Positions 1-6,561 of a stretch of 14,416 nt of DNA are shown here, in pieces. The DNA is from Spirochaetae bacterium HGW-Spirochaetae-7 (GTDB lineage: Bacteria > Spirochaetota > Spirochaetia > Treponematales > UBA12059): the NCBI GenBank assembly GCA_002839245.1, contig PGXR01000048.1, forward strand, positions 1 through 14,416. The letters are read 5' to 3'. Position 1 is the stretch's first letter. The number at the start of each line of letters is the position of its first letter. Under the pieces are notes generated by a model, which saw nothing but the letters and a program-made list of their open reading frames with translations, ran no database searches and had not been told where the DNA came from. The translations under genes were made by a program, and so were the position numbers.

Positions 1-2271
1 AAAGCAGCCGCCAGGAAGTGCGATGAGGTGATCCTGGCGCCCGATCCGGACCGCGAAGGGGAGGCGATAGCCTGGCACTTGTTCGAGTTGCTCAAGGGAA
101 TCGTCCCGCCCGAAAAATTCAGCCGCATTACTTACAACGAAATAACCAAGTCCGCGATCCTGGAAGCGTTCTCCAGGCCTGGCCAACTCGACATGAGACG
201 CGTCGACTCCCAGCAGGCGCGCCGCGTTCTCGACCGGCTGGTTGGTTTCAAAGTCAGCCCGCTGCTCTGGAAGCAGGTCCGGGGCGGGGTCAGCGCTGGG
301 CGCGTACAATCGGTCGCGCTGCGTTTGGTCTGCGAGCGTGAAAACGAAATCAGGAGCTTCAACCCGGAAGAATACTGGATGCTCGGCGCCACTGTCCGAA
401 AGCTGGTGGATCCGCGCGACCCCTTCGCCGTCAAGCTGGCGCAGATCAACGGCCAGAAAGCCGAAATCAAGAGCGGCGGGCATGCCGCGAAAATACGCGC
501 CGAACTCGAGGCGAGTTCGCTGCACGTCGCGCGCATCATCAAGAAAGAGATCCAGCGCAAGGCTCGCGCACCGTTCATCACCAGTTCGCTGCAGCAGGCG
601 GCTTCCAGCGTCTGCGGCTATTCCCCGGCGCGCGCGATGAGCATCGCGCAGTCCCTGTATGAAAACGGCTTGATAACGTACATGCGAACCGATTCCTTCA
701 ATATCGCCAGGAGTGCCCAGGAATCCTGCCGCGAGTTCGTGGCCTCGGAATACGGCGCTGAGTACCTCCCGGAAGAGCCGAACGTCTACAAGAGCCGCGG
801 CTCGGCGCAGGAAGCCCACGAAGCCATCCGTCCCACCGAGGTCGCCCAGACGCCGCACGACCTCTCCGGGCTGAAGCCCGAAGAATTGAAACTGTATACC
901 TTGATATGGGAGCGTTTCGTCGCCAGCCAGATGGCGCCGTCGCGCATCGCCAGGCGGACAGCCGAGATCGAGACCGACGGCGACACGACATATCTATTTC
1001 GCGCCACGTCGTCTGAAATCATTTTCCCAGGCTACATGCGAGCCAGCGGCATCGAGAAGGCCGCCGACAAGAAAAACGATGACGACGAGGACGAAAACGA
1101 CGAGGTCAGGCTGCCTCCCTTGGCAAAAGGCGAAAGACTTGATTGCCTGGAATGGCTGGGCGAGCAGAAATTCACCAAACCACTGGCCCGCTACAGCGAG
1201 GCGTCGCTGATCAAGGCGCTCGAGGAGAATGGGGTAGGCCGCCCGAGTACCTATGCCCAGACTCTGGCGACGCTCGACAAGCGGGAATACGTCATCAAGG
1301 AAAAACGCTCGCTGGTCCCGACCGACGCGGGGATGCGCGTATTCGAGTTTCTCGTCGGCGCCCTCGATCCGCTATTCAATGTGAAGTTCACCGCGGAGAT
1401 GGAAGAAAAGCTCGACAAGATAGAAGACGGCTCGGTCGAATGGGTCGACATGATGCGAGACTTCTATGTACAGCTTCTGGAGTGGCTCGAAGGCGCCAAG
1501 GATATGGCCGACCCTGAGGCGACCCGGACCATTCTCCTCGCGTTGAGTCAGGTCAAGGACTGGGCCGCTCCGGTCAAGCGAGGCCGCCGTACCTACGATG
1601 ACAGTGAGACGGTGAAATCAGTAGGCGACCAGCTTGCGTCCGACGGACAGGTCTCCTCGCGGCAGCAGCAGCTGCTTTTCGGCCTGGCCTGCAAATACAT
1701 CGAACAGATCGACAGCGAGCTGGCGAAAAGCCTCAAGCTCGAAAAACCCCAGGCGACTCCCCCCGAAACCATCCGTATGCTGGAGCTGCTTGCTACGGTG
1801 CAATTCGGCGAGGCGAAGAAAGTCGGAAAGAAAATCTATGATGACGGGAAATTTTATGAATCATTGCGTCAGCAGGTGGAGGACGGACGCACACTCAGCG
1901 AGCGGCAGCTTGCCGCGCTCGGCTCGATCCTGACAAAATATTCCGTCCAGATTCCGGATTTCGATGCGATCAAGGGGAGCCTCAACCTGGCGGGAAAACC
2001 CGAAGCCGCAGACGCCGGACAAACCGGCGCGCTGCTCGACTTGATGAAAACCGTGCTGGCGTGGAATCCGCCGGTCAAGCGCGGGAAGCGCGAGTTCAAC
2101 GACCAGGAATTCTACGAGTCGCTGTCAGGCCAGTTCGCGGGCAAGGGCGCGCTTTCAGAGAAACAGGTCGCCGCGCTGAAAAAAATGCTGTCCCGATACG
2201 CCGCCCAGATTCCGGGATACGGTGAAGTCCGCGTACTCTACGACCTTCCTGAACCGAAGGCGGCCAAGTAA
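1..2271 (+). CDS. topA: DNA topoisomerase I (type IA), 5'-truncated by the window edge
   Basis: Type IA topoisomerase, which relaxes negatively supercoiled DNA by passing one strand through a transient break held by a tyrosine phosphodiester. The reading frame is open from base 1, so the true start lies upstream; by comparison with E. coli TopA roughly 100 residues are missing. Seen directly: the TOPRIM metal-binding motif DPDREGE (43-63), SAGRVQSVALRL in the core, the catalytic tyrosine in GLITYMRTDS (Tyr codon 679-681), and the conserved ENGVGRPSTY near 1227-1254. An acidic linker (KKNDDDEDENDE) lies around 1070-1110, inside the core. After the core, from about 1534, there are no Cys4 zinc ribbons; instead there are three ~64-residue repeats (1534-1722, 1780-1971, 2035-2226), each with a basic VKRG/VGKK-type turn and a late tyrosine/QI(P) motif. 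Stop TAA at 2269-2271. Identity is certain; the tail is the unusual part. Confidence 0.97.
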   Translation, partial: KAAARKCDEVILAPDPDREGEAIAWHLFELLKGIVPPEKFSRITYNEITKSAILEAFSRPGQLDMRRVDSQQARRVLDRLVGFKVSPLLWKQVRGGVSAGRVQSVALRLVCERENEIRSFNPEEYWMLGATVRKLVDPRDPFAVKLAQINGQKAEIKSGGHAAKIRAELEASSLHVARIIKKEIQRKARAPFITSSLQQAASSVCGYSPARAMSIAQSLYENGLITYMRTDSFNIARSAQESCREFVASEYGAEYLPEEPNVYKSRGSAQEAHEAIRPTEVAQTPHDLSGLKPEELKLYTLIWERFVASQMAPSRIARRTAEIETDGDTTYLFRATSSEIIFPGYMRASGIEKAADKKNDDDEDENDEVRLPPLAKGERLDCLEWLGEQKFTKPLARYSEASLIKALEENGVGRPSTYAQTLATLDKREYVIKEKRSLVPTDAGMRVFEFLVGALDPLFNVKFTAEMEEKLDKIEDGSVEWVDMMRDFYVQLLEWLEGAKDMADPEATRTILLALSQVKDWAAPVKRGRRTYDDSETVKSVGDQLASDGQVSSRQQQLLFGLACKYIEQIDSELAKSLKLEKPQATPPETIRMLELLATVQFGEAKKVGKKIYDDGKFYESLRQQVEDGRTLSERQLAALGSILTKYSVQIPDFDAIKGSLNLAGKPEAADAGQTGALLDLMKTVLAWNPPVKRGKREFNDQEFYESLSGQFAGKGALSEKQVAALKKMLSRYAAQIPGYGEVRVLYDLPEPKAAK
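1534..2226 (+). repeat. Three tandem ~64-residue repeats in the TopA C-terminal tail
   Basis: Protein-level repeats within topA: copy 1 at 1534-1722, copy 2 at 1780-1971, copy 3 at 2035-2226. Shared pattern: a hydrophobic helix start (LLALSQ / LELLATV / LDLMKTV), then a basic turn followed by an aromatic-acidic step (PVKRGRRTYDD / KKVGKKIYDD / PVKRGKREFND), then an (E)S(L/V)..Q stretch, then (S/L)S.(R/K)Q..(A/L)L and finally (K/R)Y..QI. Copies 2 and 3 are the closest pair (FYESLRQQ and FYESLSGQ). The copies have diverged at the DNA level. The tail holds a single Cys (in GLACKYIEQ), so it cannot form zinc ribbons. DNA binding by the basic turns is inference. Confidence 0.8.
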
Positions 2272-2302
2272 CCCACTTGTTTCTCCTAAGAGGCTGAGAG
2301 CA

Positions 2303-2348
2303 GGCCTTGGCGGCGGGGCGGGGCCAAGCCGGCCGCAGCTGTGGCCGG
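2303..2348. terminator. Two adjacent GC-rich inverted repeats between convergent genes
   Basis: In the 80-base gap between topA and the convergent gene, CTTGGC (2306-2311) pairs with GCCAAG (2323-2328) around a G-rich loop, and CCGGCC (2329-2334) pairs with GGCCGG (2343-2348), with inner CAG/CTG extending the palindrome. The location suits a bidirectional transcription end. No T-run follows either stem on either strand, so this is not a standard intrinsic terminator; it could be a hairpin only, or an RNA-processing barrier. Confidence 0.35.
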
Positions 2349-2351
2349 GAA

Positions 2352-3491
2352 TCAGAAAGCCATGCTCAAGCGCAACGAGAATGTCCCGATCGTCGCCTCC
2401 ATATCGGGCCAGTACTCTTCCTGGTCAGAAAGCGTGCCCGATTCTGTGGCGTAGCGAAGTCCAACCGCAAATTTGCCCAGCCTGATATCGCCGCCCACCT
2501 CGAAGCCGTAGCTGATTCCCGCCCATGTCGTCTCCAAAGACCCTCCCGCCGTGTAATCTTCATTAAGGGTAAACGCCATGTAACTTCCGCGGATTCCAGC
2601 GTACAGAAGAACGGGACCGACCGGGAAGTCCAACCCTGAGCCAATTCCTATTGCAAGCGCCTCGCTGCTGATATATGCCACGGGCCCATCATATTCAGCG
2701 CTTGTCATGCCCGCGTTCACTGACAGGTAGAACAAGCCGGAGGGGAAGATGCCCGACACTCCAAAAGAGTAACCGGGTATCGCATCGTAATCATAATCAA
2801 CGAAAGTATAATAGTTATATCCTGTACCCGTTTCGTTGGCTATTGTCGAACCCGTCCCGATATCCACGGATAGCGTCGAGAACCTCGGCCTGTCTTTTGT
2901 GGGCAAACGCGGGGATTTGGCGGCAACCTGTCTCGACGGGGGAGTAGCCTGGGACGGTGGTTCGGTCTGTGCGGGGGCGGTCTTTCCGGTCGACTTGCCC
3001 GAGACGAATGTGTCCTGGCCCATCGAGGCGGCGACAAGTTTCTGGCCCAGCTCGCCGGCCATGCTGATGAGCACCGATATCGTGCCGTCGCGGTCCACGG
3101 AAGACTGCGCGACGATGACGCCTGATTTCACCTCGATCATCTTGGCCGAGAGGAAGAATCGGGTGTCGAGCTTCTGTACGGTGGAGACGATGATGTACGT
3201 GGCTTTGAGGAAGCCGCCTATCGTCGCCAGCTTGGCGCTGTCCCCGCTGGTCAGGTCGGACGTGCTGAATTCCTGCTCGGAGAGAGTCTTGGCTATGAAC
3301 GAACGGTCGAGCACGATGAAGAGCTTGGAGCGCACGAACTCTTCCATGATCTTTTCGGTGACCGGAATGATGACCCCGGTGTCGATACCCTTGGGAAGTA
3401 CGGTATCGAGCACCGCTATGCGGTCCTGGGCGGCGGCGGTCGAAGCGATGATGATGAAGAATGCAAAGGCAGTACAGAACCGTTTGAGCAT
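2352..3491 (-). CDS. Exported CsgG/LpoB-like domain protein with C-terminal outer-membrane beta-barrel
   Basis: A 379-residue secreted protein of unknown exact role. Residues 1-21 are a signal peptide (basic MLKR, hydrophobic FAFFIIIAS, then AAAQ); there is no lipobox Cys. Residues ~23-158 resemble the CsgG/LpoB-type periplasmic fold: RIAVLD opening strand, FIVLDRS, then ATYIIVSTVQKLD and SAKMIEVKSGVIV. A Pro/Thr/Ser/Lys-rich linker follows (~162-203). Residues ~204-379 alternate hydrophobic and polar positions with many Gly and Tyr and end in ...LRLSMAF, the terminal Phe typical of outer-membrane barrels; the length suits about eight strands. The start is supported by GGGAGG seven bases upstream of ATG (3489-3491). 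It is transcribed alone, convergent to topA. Likely an envelope protein in the outer membrane with a periplasmic sensing or binding domain; a CsgG-type secretion pore is unlikely given the separate barrel. Confidence 0.8.
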   Translation of the reverse strand: MLKRFCTAFAFFIIIASTAAAQDRIAVLDTVLPKGIDTGVIIPVTEKIMEEFVRSKLFIVLDRSFIAKTLSEQEFSTSDLTSGDSAKLATIGGFLKATYIIVSTVQKLDTRFFLSAKMIEVKSGVIVAQSSVDRDGTISVLISMAGELGQKLVAASMGQDTFVSGKSTGKTAPAQTEPPSQATPPSRQVAAKSPRLPTKDRPRFSTLSVDIGTGSTIANETGTGYNYYTFVDYDYDAIPGYSFGVSGIFPSGLFYLSVNAGMTSAEYDGPVAYISSEALAIGIGSGLDFPVGPVLLYAGIRGSYMAFTLNEDYTAGGSLETTWAGISYGFEVGGDIRLGKFAVGLRYATESGTLSDQEEYWPDMEATIGTFSLRLSMAF

Positions 3492-3514
3492 GAAGTCCTC
3501 CCGCGTTTATTGAA

Positions 3515-3520
3515 AGTATA
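3515..3520 (-). promoter_or_regulatory. Candidate -10 box for the CsgG-like/beta-barrel gene
   Basis: On the minus strand TATACT lies 23 bases upstream of the ATG at 3491. A matching -35 is weak (TTTCGC with a 17-base spacer). Transcription would start near 3508, giving a leader of about 17 bases that includes the GGGAGG ribosome-binding site. Supported by position and the -10 match only. Confidence 0.35.
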
Positions 3521-3564
3521 CCGCATAACCGAAATGGGCGAAAGCAGAAACTCGCCGGCATCGC

Positions 3565-3593
3565 TTGCCGCAGGTCATGCTTCGTGCTACCGT
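3565..3593 (+). promoter_or_regulatory. Weak candidate promoter for the B3/4-lysO unit
   Basis: TTGCCG (3565-3570) is followed after 17 bases by TACCGT (3588-3593), with an extended TG one base before the -10. Transcription would begin around 3600, only a few bases before the ATG at 3603. That would give an almost leaderless message and would agree with the lack of a Shine-Dalgarno at this start. The -10 matches the consensus at only three positions, so this is tentative. Confidence 0.25.
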
Positions 3594-3602
3594 CGGCGCA
3601 TC

Positions 3603-4274
3603 ATGATTGAAACATTGACGATACGGAAGGACGACGACCCACGGCTCGCCGGCGCCCTCGTCTGCATGGTGACGGCGACTGTCGACGCCGTCGCTCCGTC
3701 CCCGGCAGGGCTCGCCACTGAGCTTGCGGGGCTGGTCGCCAGGCGCTCGGGCGAGGATTTTCCGTCGCCGGCCCTCAAGGACGCGGTCAGGGCGATGCTC
3801 CGCTCGGGCGGTTTCAAGCCGGCGGGGCGGCAGAAGCCGGCCAGCGAGTACCTGGCGCAGGCCGCCCGCGAGGGGCGCTTCCCGGCGATCAACGCGCCGG
3901 TCGACTGCAACAACCTGTTGTCGCTCGAGACCGGACTGCCAATCAGCCTCCTTGACGCTGACGAACTCGGCTCGGGCGCCGTGATCAGGATATGCGCGGC
4001 CGGCGAGGGCTACGTCTTCAACGCGTCGGGCCAGGAGATGGACCTGTCGGGCCTGCTCTGCGTCTGCGCCGCCGATGGGACGCCGCTTGGCAACCCGGTC
4101 AAGGATTCGATGCGCGGCAAGCTCAAGGACGGCACGAAGCGGCTGGCGGGGTTCATTTTCGCGCCGCTGGGCCCATATTCACCCGTATCGCTGGCCAAGC
4201 TCGGTGAGCGCTTCGCCTCGCTCTTGGTCGGGTACTGCGGCGCTTCGTCGGCCGCGGTGGTACGGGTCGTGTAG
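3603..4274 (+). CDS. Stand-alone B3/4 (PheT editing-type) domain protein
   Basis: A 223-residue soluble protein matching the B3/4 domain, which in the phenylalanyl-tRNA synthetase beta subunit holds the site that hydrolyses mis-acylated Tyr-tRNA(Phe). Stand-alone copies occur in many bacteria and their substrates are mostly undefined. Family features seen: RSGGFKPAGRQKPASEYL (67-84), then the signature PAINAPVDCNNLLSLETGLP (94-113), ISLLDADEL, and late GNPVKDSMRGKLKDGTKR followed by a strand-rich end. There is no synthetase catalytic motif, so it is an isolated domain. The frame is open from 3510, but the ATG at 3603 begins where related proteins begin; no Shine-Dalgarno is visible before it. 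The stop TAG (4272-4274) is one base before the lysO GTG, so the two genes form a unit. Possible roles are a trans-editing factor or an amino-acid/aminoacyl-tRNA binding protein tied to lysine export. Confidence 0.85.
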   Translation: MIETLTIRKDDDPRLAGALVCMVTATVDAVAPSPAGLATELAGLVARRSGEDFPSPALKDAVRAMLRSGGFKPAGRQKPASEYLAQAAREGRFPAINAPVDCNNLLSLETGLPISLLDADELGSGAVIRICAAGEGYVFNASGQEMDLSGLLCVCAADGTPLGNPVKDSMRGKLKDGTKRLAGFIFAPLGPYSPVSLAKLGERFASLLVGYCGASSAAVVRVV

Positions 4275-4275
4275 C

Positions 4276-5274
4276 GTGGAATCGTTCATCCAGATACTGG
4301 TGCTGCTGGCCTTCATGGCAGCCGGAGGCTTGCTCCACGTGGTCAAGCTGTCGCCGCCGCCCAAGGTCACCGACATGCTTATAAAGGTCGTGCTGTGGGC
4401 CCTGTTGTTCGTGATGGGTTTCAGGCTCGGCAACGAGCGGGAACTGCGCAGCCGCCTGGGCGAGATCGGCCTTCTGGGGCTAGGAACGGCCGTGGCGTCA
4501 CTGGCCGGTACGATACTCGCGGTATGGGTGGCCTACGCGCTGTATGACGCCCTTCGTTCGAGGAAGTTCCCGGGCCGGGGCGGCGTCGATGCGGTTGTGG
4601 ACGCCGCTATGGACGCGGACGCAGGGCGCGATGGCGGCAACTTCCCCAAGCCGCGGGCTGGCCTTTCACTTGGACATTTCAAGGGGCCGGGCGTCCTGCT
4701 CGCCGTCGTCGTCGCGGGCTTCGCGGCTGGCGTGGCGGCGCCAGGAGCGGCGTTCGATTACGGCCTGGTGACCGGATGGGTGCTCGACGCTCTCCTGTTC
4801 ATGATAGGCCTGCAGTTCGCCCAGTCCGGCTTGTCGCTGAAGGCAGCCTTCGTCAGGATCGATACCGTGCTCGTGCCGGCCGCGACTCTCGTCGGCACGC
4901 TCGCAGGCGGACTCGTCGTGGCCGCCGTCTTCAGGCTGTCCGCGGGCAAGGGGCTCGCGCTTTCAGCCGGGTTCGGGTGGTACACGCTGTCGGGCGTCCT
5001 CATATCCGACCTGGGCGACCCGGTGCTCGGCTCGGCCGCCTTCCTTGCAAACATGGCGCGGGAATCCATGGCGTTCATCCTCATACCGGTATTGGCGATG
5101 ACCAGGCGGCCATACGCGGCCATAGGCTGTGGCGGAGCCACCGCCATGGACGTGACTTTACCTATTGTAGAACAATGTTTAGGACCAGAGGCTGTTCCCG
5201 TCAGTTTTACGAGCGGGGCGATATTGTCGCTGCTCGTGCCGGTACTGGTACCGCTGTTCTACGGGCTTGGTTGA
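4276..5274 (+). CDS. lysO: LysO-family lysine exporter (DUF340)
   Basis: A 332-residue inner-membrane protein of the LysO (YbjE) family; E. coli LysO exports lysine and its toxic analogue thialysine. Hydrophobic segments fall at about 4-20, 33-50, 62-88, 138-158, 165-183, 196-218, 222-241, 262-275 and 310-330. Diagnostic motifs are GFGWYTLSGVLISDLGDP (232-249), FLANMARESMAFILIPVL (256-273) and GCGGATAMDVTLPIVEQ (284-300), with the acidic Asp292 inside a membrane region. A charged loop of ~40 residues (about 94-133, rich in Asp, Gly and Arg) separates the N-terminal segments from the core and makes the protein slightly longer than E. coli LysO (about 300). The start is GTG at 4276, one base after the preceding stop and without a clear Shine-Dalgarno, so translational coupling is likely. 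The first internal ATG (Met14) would cut the first membrane segment. Confidence 0.92.
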   Translation: MESFIQILVLLAFMAAGGLLHVVKLSPPPKVTDMLIKVVLWALLFVMGFRLGNERELRSRLGEIGLLGLGTAVASLAGTILAVWVAYALYDALRSRKFPGRGGVDAVVDAAMDADAGRDGGNFPKPRAGLSLGHFKGPGVLLAVVVAGFAAGVAAPGAAFDYGLVTGWVLDALLFMIGLQFAQSGLSLKAAFVRIDTVLVPAATLVGTLAGGLVVAAVFRLSAGKGLALSAGFGWYTLSGVLISDLGDPVLGSAAFLANMARESMAFILIPVLAMTRRPYAAIGCGGATAMDVTLPIVEQCLGPEAVPVSFTSGAILSLLVPVLVPLFYGLG

Positions 5275-5320
5275 AAGCAGATTTGCGGAATGCTCGGTGA
5301 TAAATTGAGCGCATCCAGGA

Positions 5321-5349
5321 TTGCGTTTCGTAAGAATGTGGACTATACT
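5321..5349 (+). promoter_or_regulatory. Sigma70-type promoter for the AAA+ ATPase gene
   Basis: TTGCGT (5321-5326) and TATACT (5344-5349) are separated by exactly 17 bases, upstream of the ATPase ATG at 5394. Transcription would start near 5356, leaving a leader of about 38 bases. It is the clearest promoter in the window and shows that the ATPase gene can be transcribed independently of lysO. Confidence 0.6.
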
Positions 5350-5386
5350 CCGGAAATGGCCGCCAAAAACGGAATGTTTTCCGGAG
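5348..5386 (+). promoter_or_regulatory. 9-bp perfect inverted repeat spanning transcription start and Shine-Dalgarno
   Basis: CTCCGGAAA (5348-5356) and its exact reverse complement TTTCCGGAG (5378-5386) lie 30 bases apart, start to start. The left arm begins inside the -10 box and covers the predicted transcription start. The right arm supplies most of the Shine-Dalgarno GGAGG (5383-5387) of the ATPase gene. It could be a two-site operator (about three helical turns apart) or, if transcription starts further upstream, an RNA stem that hides the ribosome-binding site. Confidence 0.5.
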
Positions 5387-5393
5387 GATATCG

Positions 5394-6557
5394 ATGTATC
5401 CACGATTGTTGACAATAGACATAAAAGAAAATTTCTTCCTGTTCGGGCCACGTGGAACGGGCAAGAGCACGCTTCTGCATTCGTTGTTTGAATCGAAATC
5501 AACCCTGTACTTCGACCTACTGTTGCCGGAACTCGAGGATGAATTTTCTCGTTCACCGCAGACGCTCCGCGCAAAAGTCATGGGCGCCCCGCCACATATC
5601 ACCCATGTGGTCATCGATGAAATACAGAAAGTCCCAAAACTGCTCGATGTTGTCCACTCGCTCATCGAGGAGACGACAATGATATTCGTACTGACCGGCT
5701 CGAGCGCGCGAAAATTGAAGCGGGGAGGAGCGAACCTGCTGGCTGGACGCGCGCAAGTACTCGAATTATATCCTTTTTCCGCTTTTGAATTGCAGGACGA
5801 CTTTGACCTTGAACGAGCACTGGCATTCGGAACGCTTCCCAAGGCGGCCACCGCAAATTCGGAGCAAAGCAGGCGTCGTTTCCTTACCGCCTACGCCTTA
5901 ACCTATCTAAAGGAGGAGATCCAGGTTGAACAGGTAGTTCGCAATCTTGATCCGTTCAGGCGTTTTCTTGAAGTAGCCGCGCAGATGTCAGGCAAGATCC
6001 TCAATTATGCTTCGCTGGCACGGGATGTCGGCGTTGACGAAAAAACCGTCAAGGCATATTTCCAGATTCTGGAAGACACCTTGATTGGCAGATATCTGGA
6101 ACCCTTTCACACTTCCGTCCGAAAACGAATTTCAAAAAAAAACAAATTCTATCTCTTTGATACCGGCGTGCAACGAGCCCTCTCCCGATCCTTGTCGATC
6201 CCTGTCAGTGAGGGGACAAGCGCCTACGGGGAGCTGTTCGAGATATTTTTCATCAACGAATGTTTCAAGCTCAATCATTATTTCGAAAAGGACTTCTCAT
6301 TCCATTACCTGCAGACGCGTGACGAAGTGGAAATCGATCTTGTCGTCGAGCGCCCTGGAGCACCCCTGCTCCTGATTGAAATCAAATCGGCTACACGCAT
6401 CGAGCCAAGGCATTTGGCCTCGCTTCGCAGCATAGGCAAGGATTTCCCGGCTGCACAGCGAGTCTGCGTCGCTCGTGTTGCGATACCGGAAAATCATGAC
6501 GGTATTCTCGTTCTTCCGTGGCGCATGGCGCTTGAACGGTATTTCCAGGGCAGTTGA
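5394..6557 (+). CDS. AAA+ ATPase with DUF4143 domain (AAA_14 family)
   Basis: A 387-residue protein of the widespread, functionally undefined AAA_14/DUF4143 family. Walker A is GPRGTGKST (18-26), Walker B VVIDEI (72-77), and a sensor-like LTGSSARKLKRGGANLLAGRA (100-120) is followed by LYPFSAFEL, all standard for the family. A winged-helix-like segment (about 200-225, ILNYASLARDVGVDEKTVK) leads into the DUF4143 part. There EVEIDLV (311-317) and LLLIEIKSA (325-333) give the D-(x)n-ExK arrangement of PD-(D/E)XK nuclease folds; nuclease activity has not generally been shown. GGAGG precedes the ATG. The gene is visibly AT-richer than its neighbours, has its own promoter, and its stop lies four bases from the convergent mprF stop, which together hint at acquisition as a single-gene cassette. 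These proteins tend to be patchily distributed between related strains. Confidence 0.9.
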   Translation: MYPRLLTIDIKENFFLFGPRGTGKSTLLHSLFESKSTLYFDLLLPELEDEFSRSPQTLRAKVMGAPPHITHVVIDEIQKVPKLLDVVHSLIEETTMIFVLTGSSARKLKRGGANLLAGRAQVLELYPFSAFELQDDFDLERALAFGTLPKAATANSEQSRRRFLTAYALTYLKEEIQVEQVVRNLDPFRRFLEVAAQMSGKILNYASLARDVGVDEKTVKAYFQILEDTLIGRYLEPFHTSVRKRISKKNKFYLFDTGVQRALSRSLSIPVSEGTSAYGELFEIFFINECFKLNHYFEKDFSFHYLQTRDEVEIDLVVERPGAPLLLIEIKSATRIEPRHLASLRSIGKDFPAAQRVCVARVAIPENHDGILVLPWRMALERYFQGS

Positions 6558-6561
6558 ACCT

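Noticed and set aside
2815..3561. Open frames of 225-248 residues on both strands over the CsgG-like gene
   Set aside because: Composition typical of shadow frames. The 379-residue frame has a signal peptide, Shine-Dalgarno and barrel features.
3510..3602. Longer B3/4 protein starting at 3510 or 3534
   Set aside because: The extra residues are not part of the B3/4 fold, overlap the divergent promoter region and lack a ribosome-binding site.
5394..6557. Reading the ATPase gene as part of a transposon or IS element
   Set aside because: No transposase, terminal inverted repeats or target duplications are visible; the 9-bp repeat is confined to the promoter/leader.
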